Part shown: piece by piece, positions 7,462-16,529 of the stretch
Layout: every line of letters starts with the position of its first letter
Numbering within the stretch: position 1 is the first letter of the stretch
NCBI GenBank assembly: GCA_947491945.1
Contig: CANLLN010000003.1
Coordinates: 1 to 64,000, forward strand
From: an uncultured Carboxylicivirga sp.
GTDB lineage: Bacteria > Bacteroidota > Bacteroidia > Bacteroidales > Marinilabiliaceae
DNA length: 64,000 nucleotides
Direction of reading: 5' to 3'
Position numbers and translations under genes: made by a program
Notes under the pieces: generated by a model
Seen by the model: only the letters and a program-made list of their open reading frames with translations
Database searches by the model: none
What the model was told of the DNA's origin: nothing

Positions 7462-9831
7462 ATGGCTAAAACCTGCTACCATTGCGGCAGTCCCTCACAA
7501 TCGTGGGTGCGGCACGACGATAGAGACTTTTGTTGCGAAGGCTGTGTGATGGTGTACGATATCCTGAAGGCCAATGATATGGGTACTTATTACGATATAG
7601 CTCAGGCACCCGGTATACGCGATAACAAAGCCAGTGCAGAGTACTACGACTACCTTGATCAGGAGGATATAAAACGTTCGGTGTTGGATTTCTATGATGG
7701 ATCGCTGGCCCGTATTAAGCTTTATATACCGGCTATTCATTGCAGTTCCTGTATTTGGCTCATTGAGAATCTACATCGTTTACATAAGGGCGTTATCGCG
7801 TCATCGGTTAATTTTAACCGGCGCGAGGCGGCCATCACCTTTAATGAGACAGAACTGAAGCTGAGTGAGCTAATGGCTTTGCTGGCCTCCATCAATTACA
7901 AACCGCATATTAAGACTGAGGCGCAGAAGAAGAGTGTGGCCCGCAGCAAGCGCTTGGTGATTAAGTTGGGGGTAGCCGGTTTTATCTTTGGTAATGTCAT
8001 GCTGCTGAGCTTTCCCGATTATTTGTCGGCCGATATTGCCCTTAATCCGGGTATCATCGCCTGGTTTAAGTGGATTAGTGTAATGTTGTCGGTGCCTTCC
8101 ATGTTGTATTCGGGTAATGAATATTTTATTACGGCATGGAAAAATATAAGGCGGGGCATTGTATCCATTGACATGCCCATTGCGTTGGGCATCATCGCCA
8201 TATTTACACGCAGTGTTTTCGAGATCATCACCAATAGTGGTTCGGGCTACCTTGATTCACTTACGGGACTGATCTTTTTCCTTCTGATCGGTAAGTGGTA
8301 TCAGGCCAAGACGTATGAGGCCTTGAGCTTCGACAACGACTATAGTGCTTATTTTCCGCTGGGCATCACACGCATTGATGATAAGAGTGAATCCATTGTA
8401 CCCATTGCCGATTTGGAGCCTGGTGATGTGATACAGGTGCGCAATGGGGAGATAATACCGGCCGATGCGCGATTGCTTTCGTCCGGGGCAGCCATCGACT
8501 ACAGTTTCATCACTGGTGAGTCGGTGCCGGTGCGTAAAGAAAAGGAAGAGTTGATATATGCAGGAGGTCGTGTTATTGGTAACGCCCTGATGCTGGCCGT
8601 GGAGAAAAAGGTGGAGACCGGCTATCTGGCTGAACTGTGGAAGGAGCGTAGTGAAGCCGGCGAGAAGGAATCCATGATATCGCATACCCTCAATGTGGTA
8701 AGTAAGTATTTTACCTTGGCCATCCTCATTATTAGCACGCTAACGGGGCTTTACTGGGCCTGGCACGATGGCAGTAAGGCCGTACTGGCTTTTACGGCTG
8801 TGCTTATCATTGCCTGTCCTTGTGCATTGGCGCTTTCAGTGCCTTTTGCCTTTGGGCATGCGGGGCGCATTATGGGCAAAAATCATCTTTACCTGAAGCT
8901 AAGCTCCCTTATTGAACAGCTAACAAGGGTGGATACCATTGTGTTTGATAAGACGGGTACTTTGACCGATCCCGAGCATTTCGATGTGCTTTTTGAGGGG
9001 GATAAAACCGATCGTTATACCCGATCGCTCATTAAATCATTGGCACATCAGTCGCGTCACCCCTTGAGTCGTGCCCTGTACAGGCACTTGGAAGCTGATG
9101 ATATTTTTGAGGTTTTTGACTTTGCGGAAGCAGAGGGTGATGGTGTTGAGGGGCATATCATGAACCGGCATGTCAAACTGGGTTCAGCAACTTATGTGGG
9201 AGCCGCTGAGGCTGACGATAAGCGTTCGGCACGCGTGTATGTGCGCATCGACGATGAACTGCCCGGTTATTACACTATCAAAAATTATTATCGTCCTGAC
9301 TGGCAAAATATGTTAGCCAGCGTGCAGCAGCATAGCGATGTGCATATACTGTCGGGCGATAACGATGCGGAGATGATGGCTTTGAGCGAGATTGTCCGGT
9401 CCAGGGAGAATATCCGTTTCTTCCAGAGTCCGAAAGATAAGCAGGATTATGTGGCTGCATTAAAAAAGAATGGTAGGGTGGTGATGATGCTGGGGGATGG
9501 ATTGAACGATGTGGGTGCCCTAAAAGAAGCTCAGGTAGGTATTGCTGTGGCCGATGATGTACATCAGTTTTCGCCATCCAGCGACGCGATAATTAGTGCT
9601 GATGCCTTAAAGGATTTGCCGCGTTTTATAAACTTCTCCAAAGCAGCCTTAAAGATTGTATACGCTTCTATTGTTATTTCCTTCCTTTATAATGTGGTGG
9701 GTTTGTCCTTTGCCGTTACAGGTCATTTAAGTCCGCTCTTTGCAGCTGTTCTTATGCCGCTCAGCAGTGTGTCGGTAGTGGTGTTTACCAGCGTAAGTGT
9801 TATGCTGGCCGGCAGGCGACGAAGACTCTAA
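7462..9831 (+). CDS. ccoI: Copper-translocating P1B-type ATPase of cbb3 oxidase assembly (CcoI/FixI)
   Basis: Inner-membrane heavy-metal ATPase that supplies copper during cbb3 oxidase maturation, about 789 residues. An N-terminal Cys-rich module (CYHCG... FCCEGC, residues 5-28) precedes a heavy-metal-associated domain with HCSSC (93-97). The membrane ion motif is ACPCALALS (CPC 452-454), the phosphorylated Asp is in DKTGTLT (D496), and the hinge motif GDGLND lies near the C-terminus. I chose the ATG at 7462 (MAKTCYHC); the 24-residue upstream extension looks non-coding. It begins the cco cluster, with a 250-base gap before ccoS. Substrate assignment rests on the N-terminal module and the neighbours. 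Confidence 0.92.
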   Translation: MAKTCYHCGSPSQSWVRHDDRDFCCEGCVMVYDILKANDMGTYYDIAQAPGIRDNKASAEYYDYLDQEDIKRSVLDFYDGSLARIKLYIPAIHCSSCIWLIENLHRLHKGVIASSVNFNRREAAITFNETELKLSELMALLASINYKPHIKTEAQKKSVARSKRLVIKLGVAGFIFGNVMLLSFPDYLSADIALNPGIIAWFKWISVMLSVPSMLYSGNEYFITAWKNIRRGIVSIDMPIALGIIAIFTRSVFEIITNSGSGYLDSLTGLIFFLLIGKWYQAKTYEALSFDNDYSAYFPLGITRIDDKSESIVPIADLEPGDVIQVRNGEIIPADARLLSSGAAIDYSFITGESVPVRKEKEELIYAGGRVIGNALMLAVEKKVETGYLAELWKERSEAGEKESMISHTLNVVSKYFTLAILIISTLTGLYWAWHDGSKAVLAFTAVLIIACPCALALSVPFAFGHAGRIMGKNHLYLKLSSLIEQLTRVDTIVFDKTGTLTDPEHFDVLFEGDKTDRYTRSLIKSLAHQSRHPLSRALYRHLEADDIFEVFDFAEAEGDGVEGHIMNRHVKLGSATYVGAAEADDKRSARVYVRIDDELPGYYTIKNYYRPDWQNMLASVQQHSDVHILSGDNDAEMMALSEIVRSRENIRFFQSPKDKQDYVAALKKNGRVVMMLGDGLNDVGALKEAQVGIAVADDVHQFSPSSDAIISADALKDLPRFINFSKAALKIVYASIVISFLYNVVGLSFAVTGHLSPLFAAVLMPLSSVSVVVFTSVSVMLAGRRRRL

Positions 9832-10053
9832 GGTTTTCAAGAGTGTTAAAGGGAGATATCAGTCCTATATTAATAGTGTATGATCAAAATCTATTTATTA
9901 GGCAGATGATGATAAGAAATGCGCAACGAATACAAGTATTGACTAAAAAAACTAAAAAGTGTTAAACAATCATATTGCGCTGATTGTCTATAAGGCGACC
10001 GAACAAGGTAGAATCAAAATAACAAATAAGATCTTAAAATCTTAAATTGTTAT

Positions 10054-10061
10054 TACATTTG
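10054..10061 (+). promoter_or_regulatory. Candidate -7 box ahead of ccoS/ccoN
   Basis: TACATTTG fits the TAnnTTTG box and would place the transcript start about 15 bases before the ccoS ATG. No good -33 TTTG is seen. A 7-bp inverted repeat, ACAATCA-N8-TGATTGT (9966-9987), lies upstream and could be an operator. Confidence 0.4.
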
Positions 10062-10081
10062 TTCGTAAAGCATCTGTGGAC

Positions 10082-10288
10082 ATGGAGATAATCATATTAC
10101 TTGTTGTAGCCAGCTTGTGTGTGGCCCTTATTTTTTTAGGCCTGTTTGTGTGGGCTGTTAAGTCGGGGCAGTACGATGATGATTACGCACCATCGGTTCG
10201 CATATTATTTGACCGGCAGGACGAGAAAAAAAAGACAGATAATAAAATTCACAATAACAGTAAGGTGGATGAGCAGACCAAGGCCTGA
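10082..10288 (+). CDS. ccoS: cbb3 oxidase maturation protein CcoS
   Basis: Short membrane protein of about 68 residues with one N-terminal transmembrane helix (MEIIILLVVASLCVALIFLG) and a polar tail with GQYDDDYAPSVRILFD, the usual CcoS layout (small residues, then the D/G-rich stretch after the helix). CcoS is required for cofactor insertion into cbb3 oxidase. I chose the ATG at 10082; a GTG two codons earlier is possible. It lies 36 bases before ccoNO in the same direction. Confidence 0.85.
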   Translation: MEIIILLVVASLCVALIFLGLFVWAVKSGQYDDDYAPSVRILFDRQDEKKKTDNKIHNNSKVDEQTKA

Positions 10289-10324
10289 CTAATGCTTTGC
10301 TGATGATTGTAAAATGTAGAACAG

Positions 10325-12469
10325 ATGAAGCAAGAGACCTTCTACTACGACAACAGGATTGTCAAATATTTTATGTATGCCACCGTCACGTGGGGATTAA
10401 TAGGCATGGCTGCCGGGGTGTTAGCCGCCCTGCAGATGGCCATGCCAATTTTTAACTTCGAGCTGGAGTACACCACATTTGGTAGGTTACGTCCGATACA
10501 CACCAATGCCGCTATTTTTGCCTTTGTAGGTAATGGTATTTTTACGGCCGTTTATCATTCCATGCAGCGCCTGCTGAAAACACGAATGTACAGTGATTTA
10601 CTCAGTTACGTACATTTCTGGCTGTGGCAACTTATAATAGTGTTAGGTGCCCTTAGCCTCGCCCTGGGCTTTACCACCGGTAAGGAATATGCAGAGCTGG
10701 AATGGCCCATTGATATACTTATTGCCGTGGTATGGCTCATGTTTGGATGGAACATGTTTGGCACCATTATCAAAAGGAGGGTGAAGCACTTGTATGTGGC
10801 CATTTGGTTTTACCTTGCTACTTTCATCACGGTTACATTATTGCATGTTGTTAATTCGGTGGAGCTGCCCGTTACTTTTATGAAGAGTTACTCGTGGTAT
10901 GCCGGTGTGCAGGATGCTTTGGTGCAGTGGTGGTATGGCCACAATGCCGTGGCCTTCTTCCTCACCACGCCCTATTTGGGGCTTATGTACTACTACATCC
11001 CCAAGGCCTCCAACCGTCCGGTGTATTCCTACAGATTATCCATTGTTCACTTTTGGTCTTTCCTTTTTATCTATATCTGGGCAGGGCCTCATCACCTTCT
11101 GTATACGGCATTGCCCGAATGGGCGCAGTCGCTGGGTACGGTATTCTCGCTGATGCTGTTGGCACCCTCATGGGGGGGTATGCTCAACGGTCTCTTAACA
11201 TTGAGAGGGGCCTGGGACAAGGTGCGCGAAAGTGCTACGCTGAAATTTTTGGTGGTGGCGGTTACGGCCTATGGAATGGCAACCTTTGAAGGACCCATGT
11301 TATCGCTTAAAAATGTGAATGCCATCAGTCACTTCACCGACTGGACCGTGGCTCATGTGCATGTGGGCACCTTGGGTTGGAATGGCTTCCTTACATTTGG
11401 AATGCTTTACTGGCTGGTACCCCAATTATTCAAAACCAAGCTTTACTCCGAGAAGCTGGCCAACGCACATTTCTGGATCGGAACGCTGGGTATTCTTTTC
11501 TATGCCATACCCATGTACTGGGCAGGCCTTACGCAGAGTCTGATGTGGAAAGAATTTACCGAGGAGGGCTTATTGGCATATCCTAACTTTTTGGAAACGG
11601 TAACTCAAATACGTCCCATGTATTATATGCGTGCCTTTGGTGGATTAATTTATCTGTTGGGTGCAGTGCTGATGGGTTTTAATCTTTGGAAGACAGCGGC
11701 GGGTGGCAAAATGGCAGCCAACGAAGAAGCAACGGCTGTTGTTGAAGATATTACCAAAGGGAGTAAAGGTGAGAAACCCCATGGATGGCTGGAGCGTAAA
11801 CCGGTGCAATTCATTATAATTTCGCTTATTACAGTACTCATCGGTACCTTTGTAGAGCTGATACCAACCTTCTTGATTAAAACCAATGTGCCTACCATTA
11901 GTAGTGTTAAGCCCTACACACCTTTAGAGCTGGAGGGACGCGATATTTATGTGCGCGAGGGTTGCTATAATTGTCACTCGCAGATGGTAAGGCCATTCCG
12001 GTCTGAGACCGAGCGTTACGGAGAATACTCCAAAGCTGGCGAGTTTGTTTATGATCATCCTTTCCAGTGGGGTTCCAAACGAACAGGTCCCGATCTGGCG
12101 CGCGAAGGGGTGATGACGGGTAAGATCTATAAGCCTGATGCCTGGCATTATAATCATATGCTGGATCCGCAAAAGCTGAATGAAAATTCCATTATGCCTA
12201 AATATCCCTGGCTGATTGATGATGATATAGACCTTTCGGTACTGCCTGCCAAGATACGCGCCATGCAAACGCTGGGGGTACCTTATCCCGAAGGTTATGA
12301 TGAAGAGGCTGTAGAGGCCTATTATCAGCAGGCTGATAAGATAGTGAACGGATTACAGGCTGCTGGCATCGAAACAACCCGTGATAAGGAAATCATTGCC
12401 TTAATTGCCTACCTGCAGCGCCTGGGTACCGACATATATAAAACGGCACCCGTAGAGAATGAACAATAA
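10325..12469 (+). CDS. ccoNO: cbb3-type cytochrome c oxidase, fused subunits I and II (CcoN-CcoO)
   Basis: Catalytic core of the high-affinity terminal oxidase, 714 residues. Residues ~1-490 are the multi-span haem-copper subunit, with histidine motifs RPIHTNAAIFAF, WYGHNAVAFF, GPHHLLYTALP and AHVHVGTLGWNGF. After a linker, residues ~505-714 are a membrane-anchored mono-haem cytochrome c with GCYNCHSQMVRPF (CxxCH) and a distal Met in NSIMPKYPW. In proteobacteria these are two proteins; a fusion occurs in Bacteroidota. No internal stop or frameshift marks the junction, so the fusion is genuine. It is followed by ccoQ and ccoP. It works in the inner membrane, reducing O2 at low oxygen. Confidence 0.95.
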   Translation: MKQETFYYDNRIVKYFMYATVTWGLIGMAAGVLAALQMAMPIFNFELEYTTFGRLRPIHTNAAIFAFVGNGIFTAVYHSMQRLLKTRMYSDLLSYVHFWLWQLIIVLGALSLALGFTTGKEYAELEWPIDILIAVVWLMFGWNMFGTIIKRRVKHLYVAIWFYLATFITVTLLHVVNSVELPVTFMKSYSWYAGVQDALVQWWYGHNAVAFFLTTPYLGLMYYYIPKASNRPVYSYRLSIVHFWSFLFIYIWAGPHHLLYTALPEWAQSLGTVFSLMLLAPSWGGMLNGLLTLRGAWDKVRESATLKFLVVAVTAYGMATFEGPMLSLKNVNAISHFTDWTVAHVHVGTLGWNGFLTFGMLYWLVPQLFKTKLYSEKLANAHFWIGTLGILFYAIPMYWAGLTQSLMWKEFTEEGLLAYPNFLETVTQIRPMYYMRAFGGLIYLLGAVLMGFNLWKTAAGGKMAANEEATAVVEDITKGSKGEKPHGWLERKPVQFIIISLITVLIGTFVELIPTFLIKTNVPTISSVKPYTPLELEGRDIYVREGCYNCHSQMVRPFRSETERYGEYSKAGEFVYDHPFQWGSKRTGPDLAREGVMTGKIYKPDAWHYNHMLDPQKLNENSIMPKYPWLIDDDIDLSVLPAKIRAMQTLGVPYPEGYDEEAVEAYYQQADKIVNGLQAAGIETTRDKEIIALIAYLQRLGTDIYKTAPVENEQ

Positions 12470-12523
12470 TAGTATCTCTTATCCTGTTTTGGCGGGATAT
12501 GGGGCGATTAAAAAACGATAGCG

Positions 12524-12727
12524 ATGAAACTGGTAAGACATTATTTGGAGTCCATAGCGGGGGTGGAGATCTATCCCATCATCTCCTTCTTTATCTTCTT
12601 CACCTTTTTTATAGTGGTGACAGTGATGGTCATTCGTATGAAAAAGGAGTACATTGATGAGGTGGCCAATTATGCAACTGATAAGGCAGATGAGCTTCCG
12701 CCCTTAATTGATAATCATGAGGTATAA
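12524..12727 (+). CDS. ccoQ: cbb3 oxidase small subunit CcoQ-like
   Basis: 67-residue single-span protein (helix about IYPIISFFIFFTFFIVVTVMV) between ccoNO and ccoP, the position and size of CcoQ/FixQ. The cytoplasmic tail is charged. Similarity is weak by nature in this family, so the name rests mainly on position and topology. Confidence 0.8.
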   Translation: MKLVRHYLESIAGVEIYPIISFFIFFTFFIVVTVMVIRMKKEYIDEVANYATDKADELPPLIDNHEV

Positions 12728-12744
12728 CCCACAGACTTTCTTTT

Positions 12745-13362
12745 ATGGATATAAATAAAAAACAGCAGGATACACCTGAAATAGATCCCTTAACCAACGA
12801 TAAATTTGTGCCGCATCATGAGTTCGACGGGATTCGTGAGCTAGCCAATAATCCGCCTTGGTGGCTCACCTTCATTTTTATATTTTCAATATTGTTTGGT
12901 TATGTTTATCTGGCCAAGTACCATTTTTATGGGGATGGCGATTTGCAGATTGAAGAATACGAGAAGGAGATGCTGGCTGCCAATCCAGTTGAAGAAGAAG
13001 CTAGTGAAGGAGGCATCACAATTGCTATGGAGGACATTGACTTTACGGTGCCCCTGGCCGATGCTGCCGGACTGGATAAAGGAGCCAAGATTTATAAGAC
13101 TAACTGCGCCGTGTGCCACCTGGCTGAGGGGCAAGGACTTGTAGGGCCTAATCTCACCGATGAGTACTGGATACATGGGGGCAGCTTTGAGGATATTGTA
13201 CGAATTATTAACAACGGAGTGGTGGAAAAAGGTATGATAGCATGGAAAGGCCAGTTGTCAGATAAGCAGATTCATCAGGTAGCCAGTTACTTAACCACCT
13301 TGGTCGGCACTAATCCGCCCAACCCTAAGGATCCGGAAGGGGAGAAGTACATCCCCGAATGA
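12745..13362 (+). CDS. ccoP: cbb3 oxidase cytochrome c subunit CcoP, mono-haem form
   Basis: Membrane-anchored cytochrome c feeding electrons to the oxidase, 205 residues. The N-terminal FixP domain contains FDGIRELANNPPWWL before a single transmembrane helix (~38-54). A single haem-binding site, CAVCH, lies at about residue 118, with the distal Met in GMIAWKGQLS. Canonical CcoP has two haem domains in about 300 residues; only one is present here. The reading frame is clean, so this is a short version, not a truncation. It starts 17 bases after ccoQ. Confidence 0.92.
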   Translation: MDINKKQQDTPEIDPLTNDKFVPHHEFDGIRELANNPPWWLTFIFIFSILFGYVYLAKYHFYGDGDLQIEEYEKEMLAANPVEEEASEGGITIAMEDIDFTVPLADAAGLDKGAKIYKTNCAVCHLAEGQGLVGPNLTDEYWIHGGSFEDIVRIINNGVVEKGMIAWKGQLSDKQIHQVASYLTTLVGTNPPNPKDPEGEKYIPE

Positions 13363-13376
13363 TAAATCGAAAAAGC

Positions 13377-13407
13377 GGTGAACTGAAAAACTGGTTAAAG
13401 GATAAAC
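13377..13407. repeat. Left imperfect inverted repeat flanking the four-helix-bundle gene
   Basis: The reverse complement of 13377-13407 matches 13823-13853 at about 24 of 31 positions (GTTTATC..TTAACCA.TTT.TCA core). It lies between the ccoP stop and the inserted gene. Confidence 0.5.
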
Positions 13408-13424
13408 CTGCAAAAAAATGATGT

Positions 13425-13787
13425 ATGTATACTTATGGTTTTGAGAAATTGGAGGTTTGGCAATTGGCACGGAGACTTGTTAAAGATATTTATGTCACTA
13501 CGCATTCTTTTCCGGAGAGCGAAAGATATGGTTTAACAAATCAGTTGAGGCGAGCTTCTGTTTCTATCTCTTCAAATATTGCCGAAGGTAATAGCCGTTC
13601 ATCATCGAAAGACAGAGCCAGATTCATCGAGATAAGTTATTCAAGTCTCACGGAAGTACTTAATCAGCTAATATTAGCAAATGATCTATCTTTTATCGCC
13701 GAACAGGAGATTCTTGATTATCGACGTAAAATTGACGAACTGGCTAATAAGATAAATTCGTTCCACAAATCAATAGTTGCTATTTAA
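13425..13787 (+). CDS. Four-helix bundle protein (S23 / 23S rRNA intervening-sequence family)
   Basis: 120-residue helical protein of the family first seen in 23S rRNA intervening sequences. Family signs: the start YGFEKLEVWQLARRLV, then RASVSISSNIAEGNSR near the middle and FIEISYSSLTEVLNQL after it. No biochemical role is established for the family. It sits between ccoP and ccoG, where a respiratory gene would be expected, and its flanks are imperfect inverted repeats. This suggests later insertion into the operon. It starts at the ATG at 13425 and ends just before a pyrimidine-rich, repeat-like spacer ahead of ccoG. Confidence 0.9.
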   Translation: MYTYGFEKLEVWQLARRLVKDIYVTTHSFPESERYGLTNQLRRASVSISSNIAEGNSRSSSKDRARFIEISYSSLTEVLNQLILANDLSFIAEQEILDYRRKIDELANKINSFHKSIVAI

Positions 13788-13866
13788 TCAGTTCATCGAT
13801 TCTCCAGCTTACCAATTCATCAGTTTATCAATTAACCAATTTCTCAACTCTCCAACCCAAAATAAA
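13788..13866 (+). repeat. Right flank: degenerate pyrimidine-rich direct repeats
   Basis: About 80 bases made of loose repeats of the CCAATTcATCAgTTTATCAATT type, with no purine-rich element other than at the end. It includes the right half of the inverted repeat (13823-13853). It separates the inserted gene from the ccoG ATG. Confidence 0.5.
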
Positions 13867-15288
13867 ATGACGAACCACCCAGATAAAGACTTTCGCGATC
13901 GCATTGTCACTATGAACCAGGAGGGGCGGCGCAATTGGGTGTACGCCAATCAGCCCAAGGGTAAGTACTATACGGCGCGTACGATTGTGGGGCTCGTATT
14001 GCTGGTTTTTCTGTTTGCTGCACCGCATATACGCGTGGCCAATGGTGAGCCTTTACTGCTCTTTAACATCCTGGAGCGTAAGTTTGTACTCTTCGGTGTG
14101 GTCTTCTGGCCGCAGGATTTTCACCTCTTTGTCATAGGGCTTATCACCATCATTATCTCCATCGTTACCTTTACGGTGGTGTATGGGCGTATCTGGTGCG
14201 GGTGGACCTGTCCGCAGACTGTTTTTATGGAGATCGTATTCCGGCGTATCGAATATTGGATAGAGGGTAGTGGTGATCAGCAACGCATACGTGCCAAAGG
14301 AGAAGATACTTTCGATCGGGTATGGCGCTCTTTCTTAAAGCATTTTATTTTTATTATTATATCGTGGGCCATAACACATACCATGCTGGCCTATATTGTA
14401 GGAGCCGATACAGTGCATGACTACATTATTGGTTCGCCCGGCGAAAACCTGAGTGTATTCATTGCCATCATGGTTTTTACGGGGGCTTTTTACTTCGTCT
14501 TCGCTTACTTTCGCGAGCAGGTATGTTCTTTGGTATGTCCTTACGGGCGTTTGCAGGGCGCTTTGCTGGATAACAACACCCTGATGGTAACCTACGATTT
14601 TAAACGCGGCGAGCAAAGGGCACCCATGCGTAAAGGTGAGGATCGACAGGCATCCGGAAAAGGTGATTGCGTAAACTGTCATAAGTGTGTGGCAGTGTGT
14701 CCTGCGGGTATTGATATACGCAATGGTATTCAGTTGGAGTGCATTAACTGCACCGCCTGCATGGATGCCTGTGACAGTACTATGCGGCGTTATCAACTGC
14801 CCGAGGGACTCATTCGTATCACCTCGCAGAATAATATTACCAATGGTACTTCCTTTAAATGGACGCCCCGTATTATCGCGTATACAAGCCTTACAGTGGC
14901 ACTTATAGGGGTGCTGGTTGTGCTTTTTACCCTGCGTTCCAGCTACGAAACCACTATACTTCGCGTGCAGGGTTCCTTGTACCAGAAGCTCGATGAGGGG
15001 CATTATTCCAATATCTATAATTATAAGATTGTGAATAAAACTGATAACGAAGGAGACCTGAGTATTCGACTGATTTCACCCAAGGGTAGTGTAGAGTTGG
15101 CAGGCAACAATATGCAGGTTAAGAAACAGGAGAAAATACAGGGAGCCTTCCTGATTAAATTGCATGAAGAAGAACTGGAGGGTAGCAGTACCGGGGTGGT
15201 ACTGGGGGTATACAATGGTAATGAGTTGATCGAAACCATTCATACCACCTTTGTGGGGCCCAATAGAATCAATAATAAGCGTAATTAA
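13867..15288 (+). CDS. ccoG: cbb3 oxidase accessory ferredoxin-like protein CcoG (FixG/RdxA)
   Basis: Membrane-bound iron-sulfur protein that supports copper delivery during cbb3 assembly, 473 residues. Several transmembrane helices surround GRIWCGWTCPQTVF and EQVCSLVCPYGRLQG, and two ferredoxin-type clusters are given by CVNCHKCVAVCPAGIDI and CINCTACMDACD. A periplasmic Ig-like C-terminal domain follows the last helix. I chose the ATG at 13867 (MTNHPDKDFR); the 30-residue upstream extension translates the repeat-like spacer. It is followed by ccoH after 12 bases. Confidence 0.95.
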   Translation: MTNHPDKDFRDRIVTMNQEGRRNWVYANQPKGKYYTARTIVGLVLLVFLFAAPHIRVANGEPLLLFNILERKFVLFGVVFWPQDFHLFVIGLITIIISIVTFTVVYGRIWCGWTCPQTVFMEIVFRRIEYWIEGSGDQQRIRAKGEDTFDRVWRSFLKHFIFIIISWAITHTMLAYIVGADTVHDYIIGSPGENLSVFIAIMVFTGAFYFVFAYFREQVCSLVCPYGRLQGALLDNNTLMVTYDFKRGEQRAPMRKGEDRQASGKGDCVNCHKCVAVCPAGIDIRNGIQLECINCTACMDACDSTMRRYQLPEGLIRITSQNNITNGTSFKWTPRIIAYTSLTVALIGVLVVLFTLRSSYETTILRVQGSLYQKLDEGHYSNIYNYKIVNKTDNEGDLSIRLISPKGSVELAGNNMQVKKQEKIQGAFLIKLHEEELEGSSTGVVLGVYNGNELIETIHTTFVGPNRINNKRN

Positions 15289-15300
15289 AAAGAACAGACC

Positions 15301-15744
15301 ATGAAATTTAACTGGGGACATGGAATTGTAGTCGTTATTGTGGCTGGAGTGCTGGGGTTACTTAGCCTGATGTTTATCACGACACGCCAGCGCATTGATA
15401 TGGTAACAGACGACTACTACCCGAAGGAGTTGAAATATGAAGATCAGATAAGCAAGATAAAAAATTACAAGGCCTTGGCGAAAAAGGTGACAGTAGAGCA
15501 GAAGGGTGGCGTGCTGATCACCTTTCCTGATAATATCGCCGATGCAGATGATATCAAAGGGAGTGTGCATTTATACCGTCCATCGGATAAGAGCCTGGAC
15601 ATTGAAATGCCTGTGAAGCTCAACGAGGCTTATCGCATGCTTTTGCCGCTTGAAGCCTTTAAAAAGGGTAAGTACGAAGTAATTATAGAATGGCAGGCCA
15701 ATGGGCAGCCTTATCTCACCAGGCAAGTCTTATATATCGATTAA
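15301..15744 (+). CDS. ccoH: FixH-family protein (CcoH)
   Basis: 147 residues with one N-terminal membrane helix (GIVVVIVAGVLGLLSLMFIT), then DDYYPKELKYEDQI, the FixH signature of a helix followed by a YY-containing segment and a beta-rich periplasmic domain. FixH/CcoH is needed for stable assembly of the cbb3 complex. It lies between ccoG and the TauE-like gene with gaps of 12 and 5 bases, so it is cotranscribed. Confidence 0.9.
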   Translation: MKFNWGHGIVVVIVAGVLGLLSLMFITTRQRIDMVTDDYYPKELKYEDQISKIKNYKALAKKVTVEQKGGVLITFPDNIADADDIKGSVHLYRPSDKSLDIEMPVKLNEAYRMLLPLEAFKKGKYEVIIEWQANGQPYLTRQVLYID

Positions 15745-15749
15745 GCATT

Positions 15750-16451
15750 ATGTACATATTGGAAGGTTTTATTTTCGGATTTTTGGGAAGCCTGCATTGT
15801 GTAGGTATGTGTGGCCCTTTAGCCCTGGCCTTGCCTTTGCCTGTCAACACGGCTCTGCGAAAGGTTGTAGGAGCGCTACTTTATAATGTTGGCCGTGCTT
15901 TCACCTACGGCCTTTTGGGACTTATCTTCGGCATTTTAGGGGCCGGACTTAAGCTTTCCGGTATTCAACAGTGGGTATCTATCGCCTGTGGTGTGATCAT
16001 GATCCTGTCGGTGATATTGCCGGGGGTGATTAAGATGCCCAAATCAGGAAATAAGCTGTCGTCAACCATCTATACCAAGCTTAAAAACAAAATTGGCGCC
16101 TCCCTCAATCGCAAACGCTTAAGCAACCTGCTGGTAATTGGTGTATTAAATGGATTTCTACCCTGCGGACTGGTTTATGTGGCCATATCACGAGCCCTTA
16201 CCTCGGCTTCGATAAGCGATAGTATATTATTTATGGTGGCCTTTGGGCTGGGTACACTGCCGCTGATGTTTGCCGTGGCGTATTTTGCCAATATTATCAA
16301 AAGTCGCTTTTTACACCGATTGCGGCGTACCATACCCGTTTTTATCATCCTGCTGGGCATCTTATTCATCCTGCGTGGCATGAATCTGGGTATTCCAAAT
16401 ATTAGCCCGGCTTTTAGTGATAAAACACAGGAAGTTGAGTGTTGTCACTAA
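15750..16451 (+). CDS. TauE/SafE-like membrane protein of the cbb3 cluster
   Basis: 233-residue polytopic protein beginning YILEGFIFGFLGSLHCVGMCGPLALALP, with a Cys-containing GSLHCxGMCGP motif in helix 1 and a second Gly/Pro/Cys motif LNGFLPCGLVYVAI. This is the short DsbD/TauE-like family usually found at the end of Bacteroidota cco operons; a role in copper or thiol handling is often supposed but unproven. I chose the ATG at 15750; the upstream extension overlaps ccoH. The tail ends ECCH, possibly metal-binding. Confidence 0.85.
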   Translation: MYILEGFIFGFLGSLHCVGMCGPLALALPLPVNTALRKVVGALLYNVGRAFTYGLLGLIFGILGAGLKLSGIQQWVSIACGVIMILSVILPGVIKMPKSGNKLSSTIYTKLKNKIGASLNRKRLSNLLVIGVLNGFLPCGLVYVAISRALTSASISDSILFMVAFGLGTLPLMFAVAYFANIIKSRFLHRLRRTIPVFIILLGILFILRGMNLGIPNISPAFSDKTQEVECCH

Positions 16452-16514
16452 TCCAATATGTGGTTTTTGATATCTTTTTTTACCTAATATTGCTTTCTGC
16501 TTTAACAAATCACT

Positions 16515-16522
16515 TACCTTTG
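16515..16522 (+). promoter_or_regulatory. Candidate -7 box of the B12 locus
   Basis: TACCTTTG fits TAnnTTTG and would start transcription near 16529, at the 5' edge of the riboswitch. The -33 region has TTTC rather than TTTG, at non-ideal spacing. Confidence 0.5.
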
Positions 16523-16529
16523 TTGCGAT

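Noticed and set aside
10894-11289. 131-residue frame inside ccoNO
   Set aside because: Out of frame with haem-copper motifs, so a shadow; not evidence of a frameshift.
14335-15003. 222-residue minus-strand frame opposite ccoG
   Set aside because: Shadow frame; no family motifs, and the plus strand encodes clear iron-sulfur motifs.
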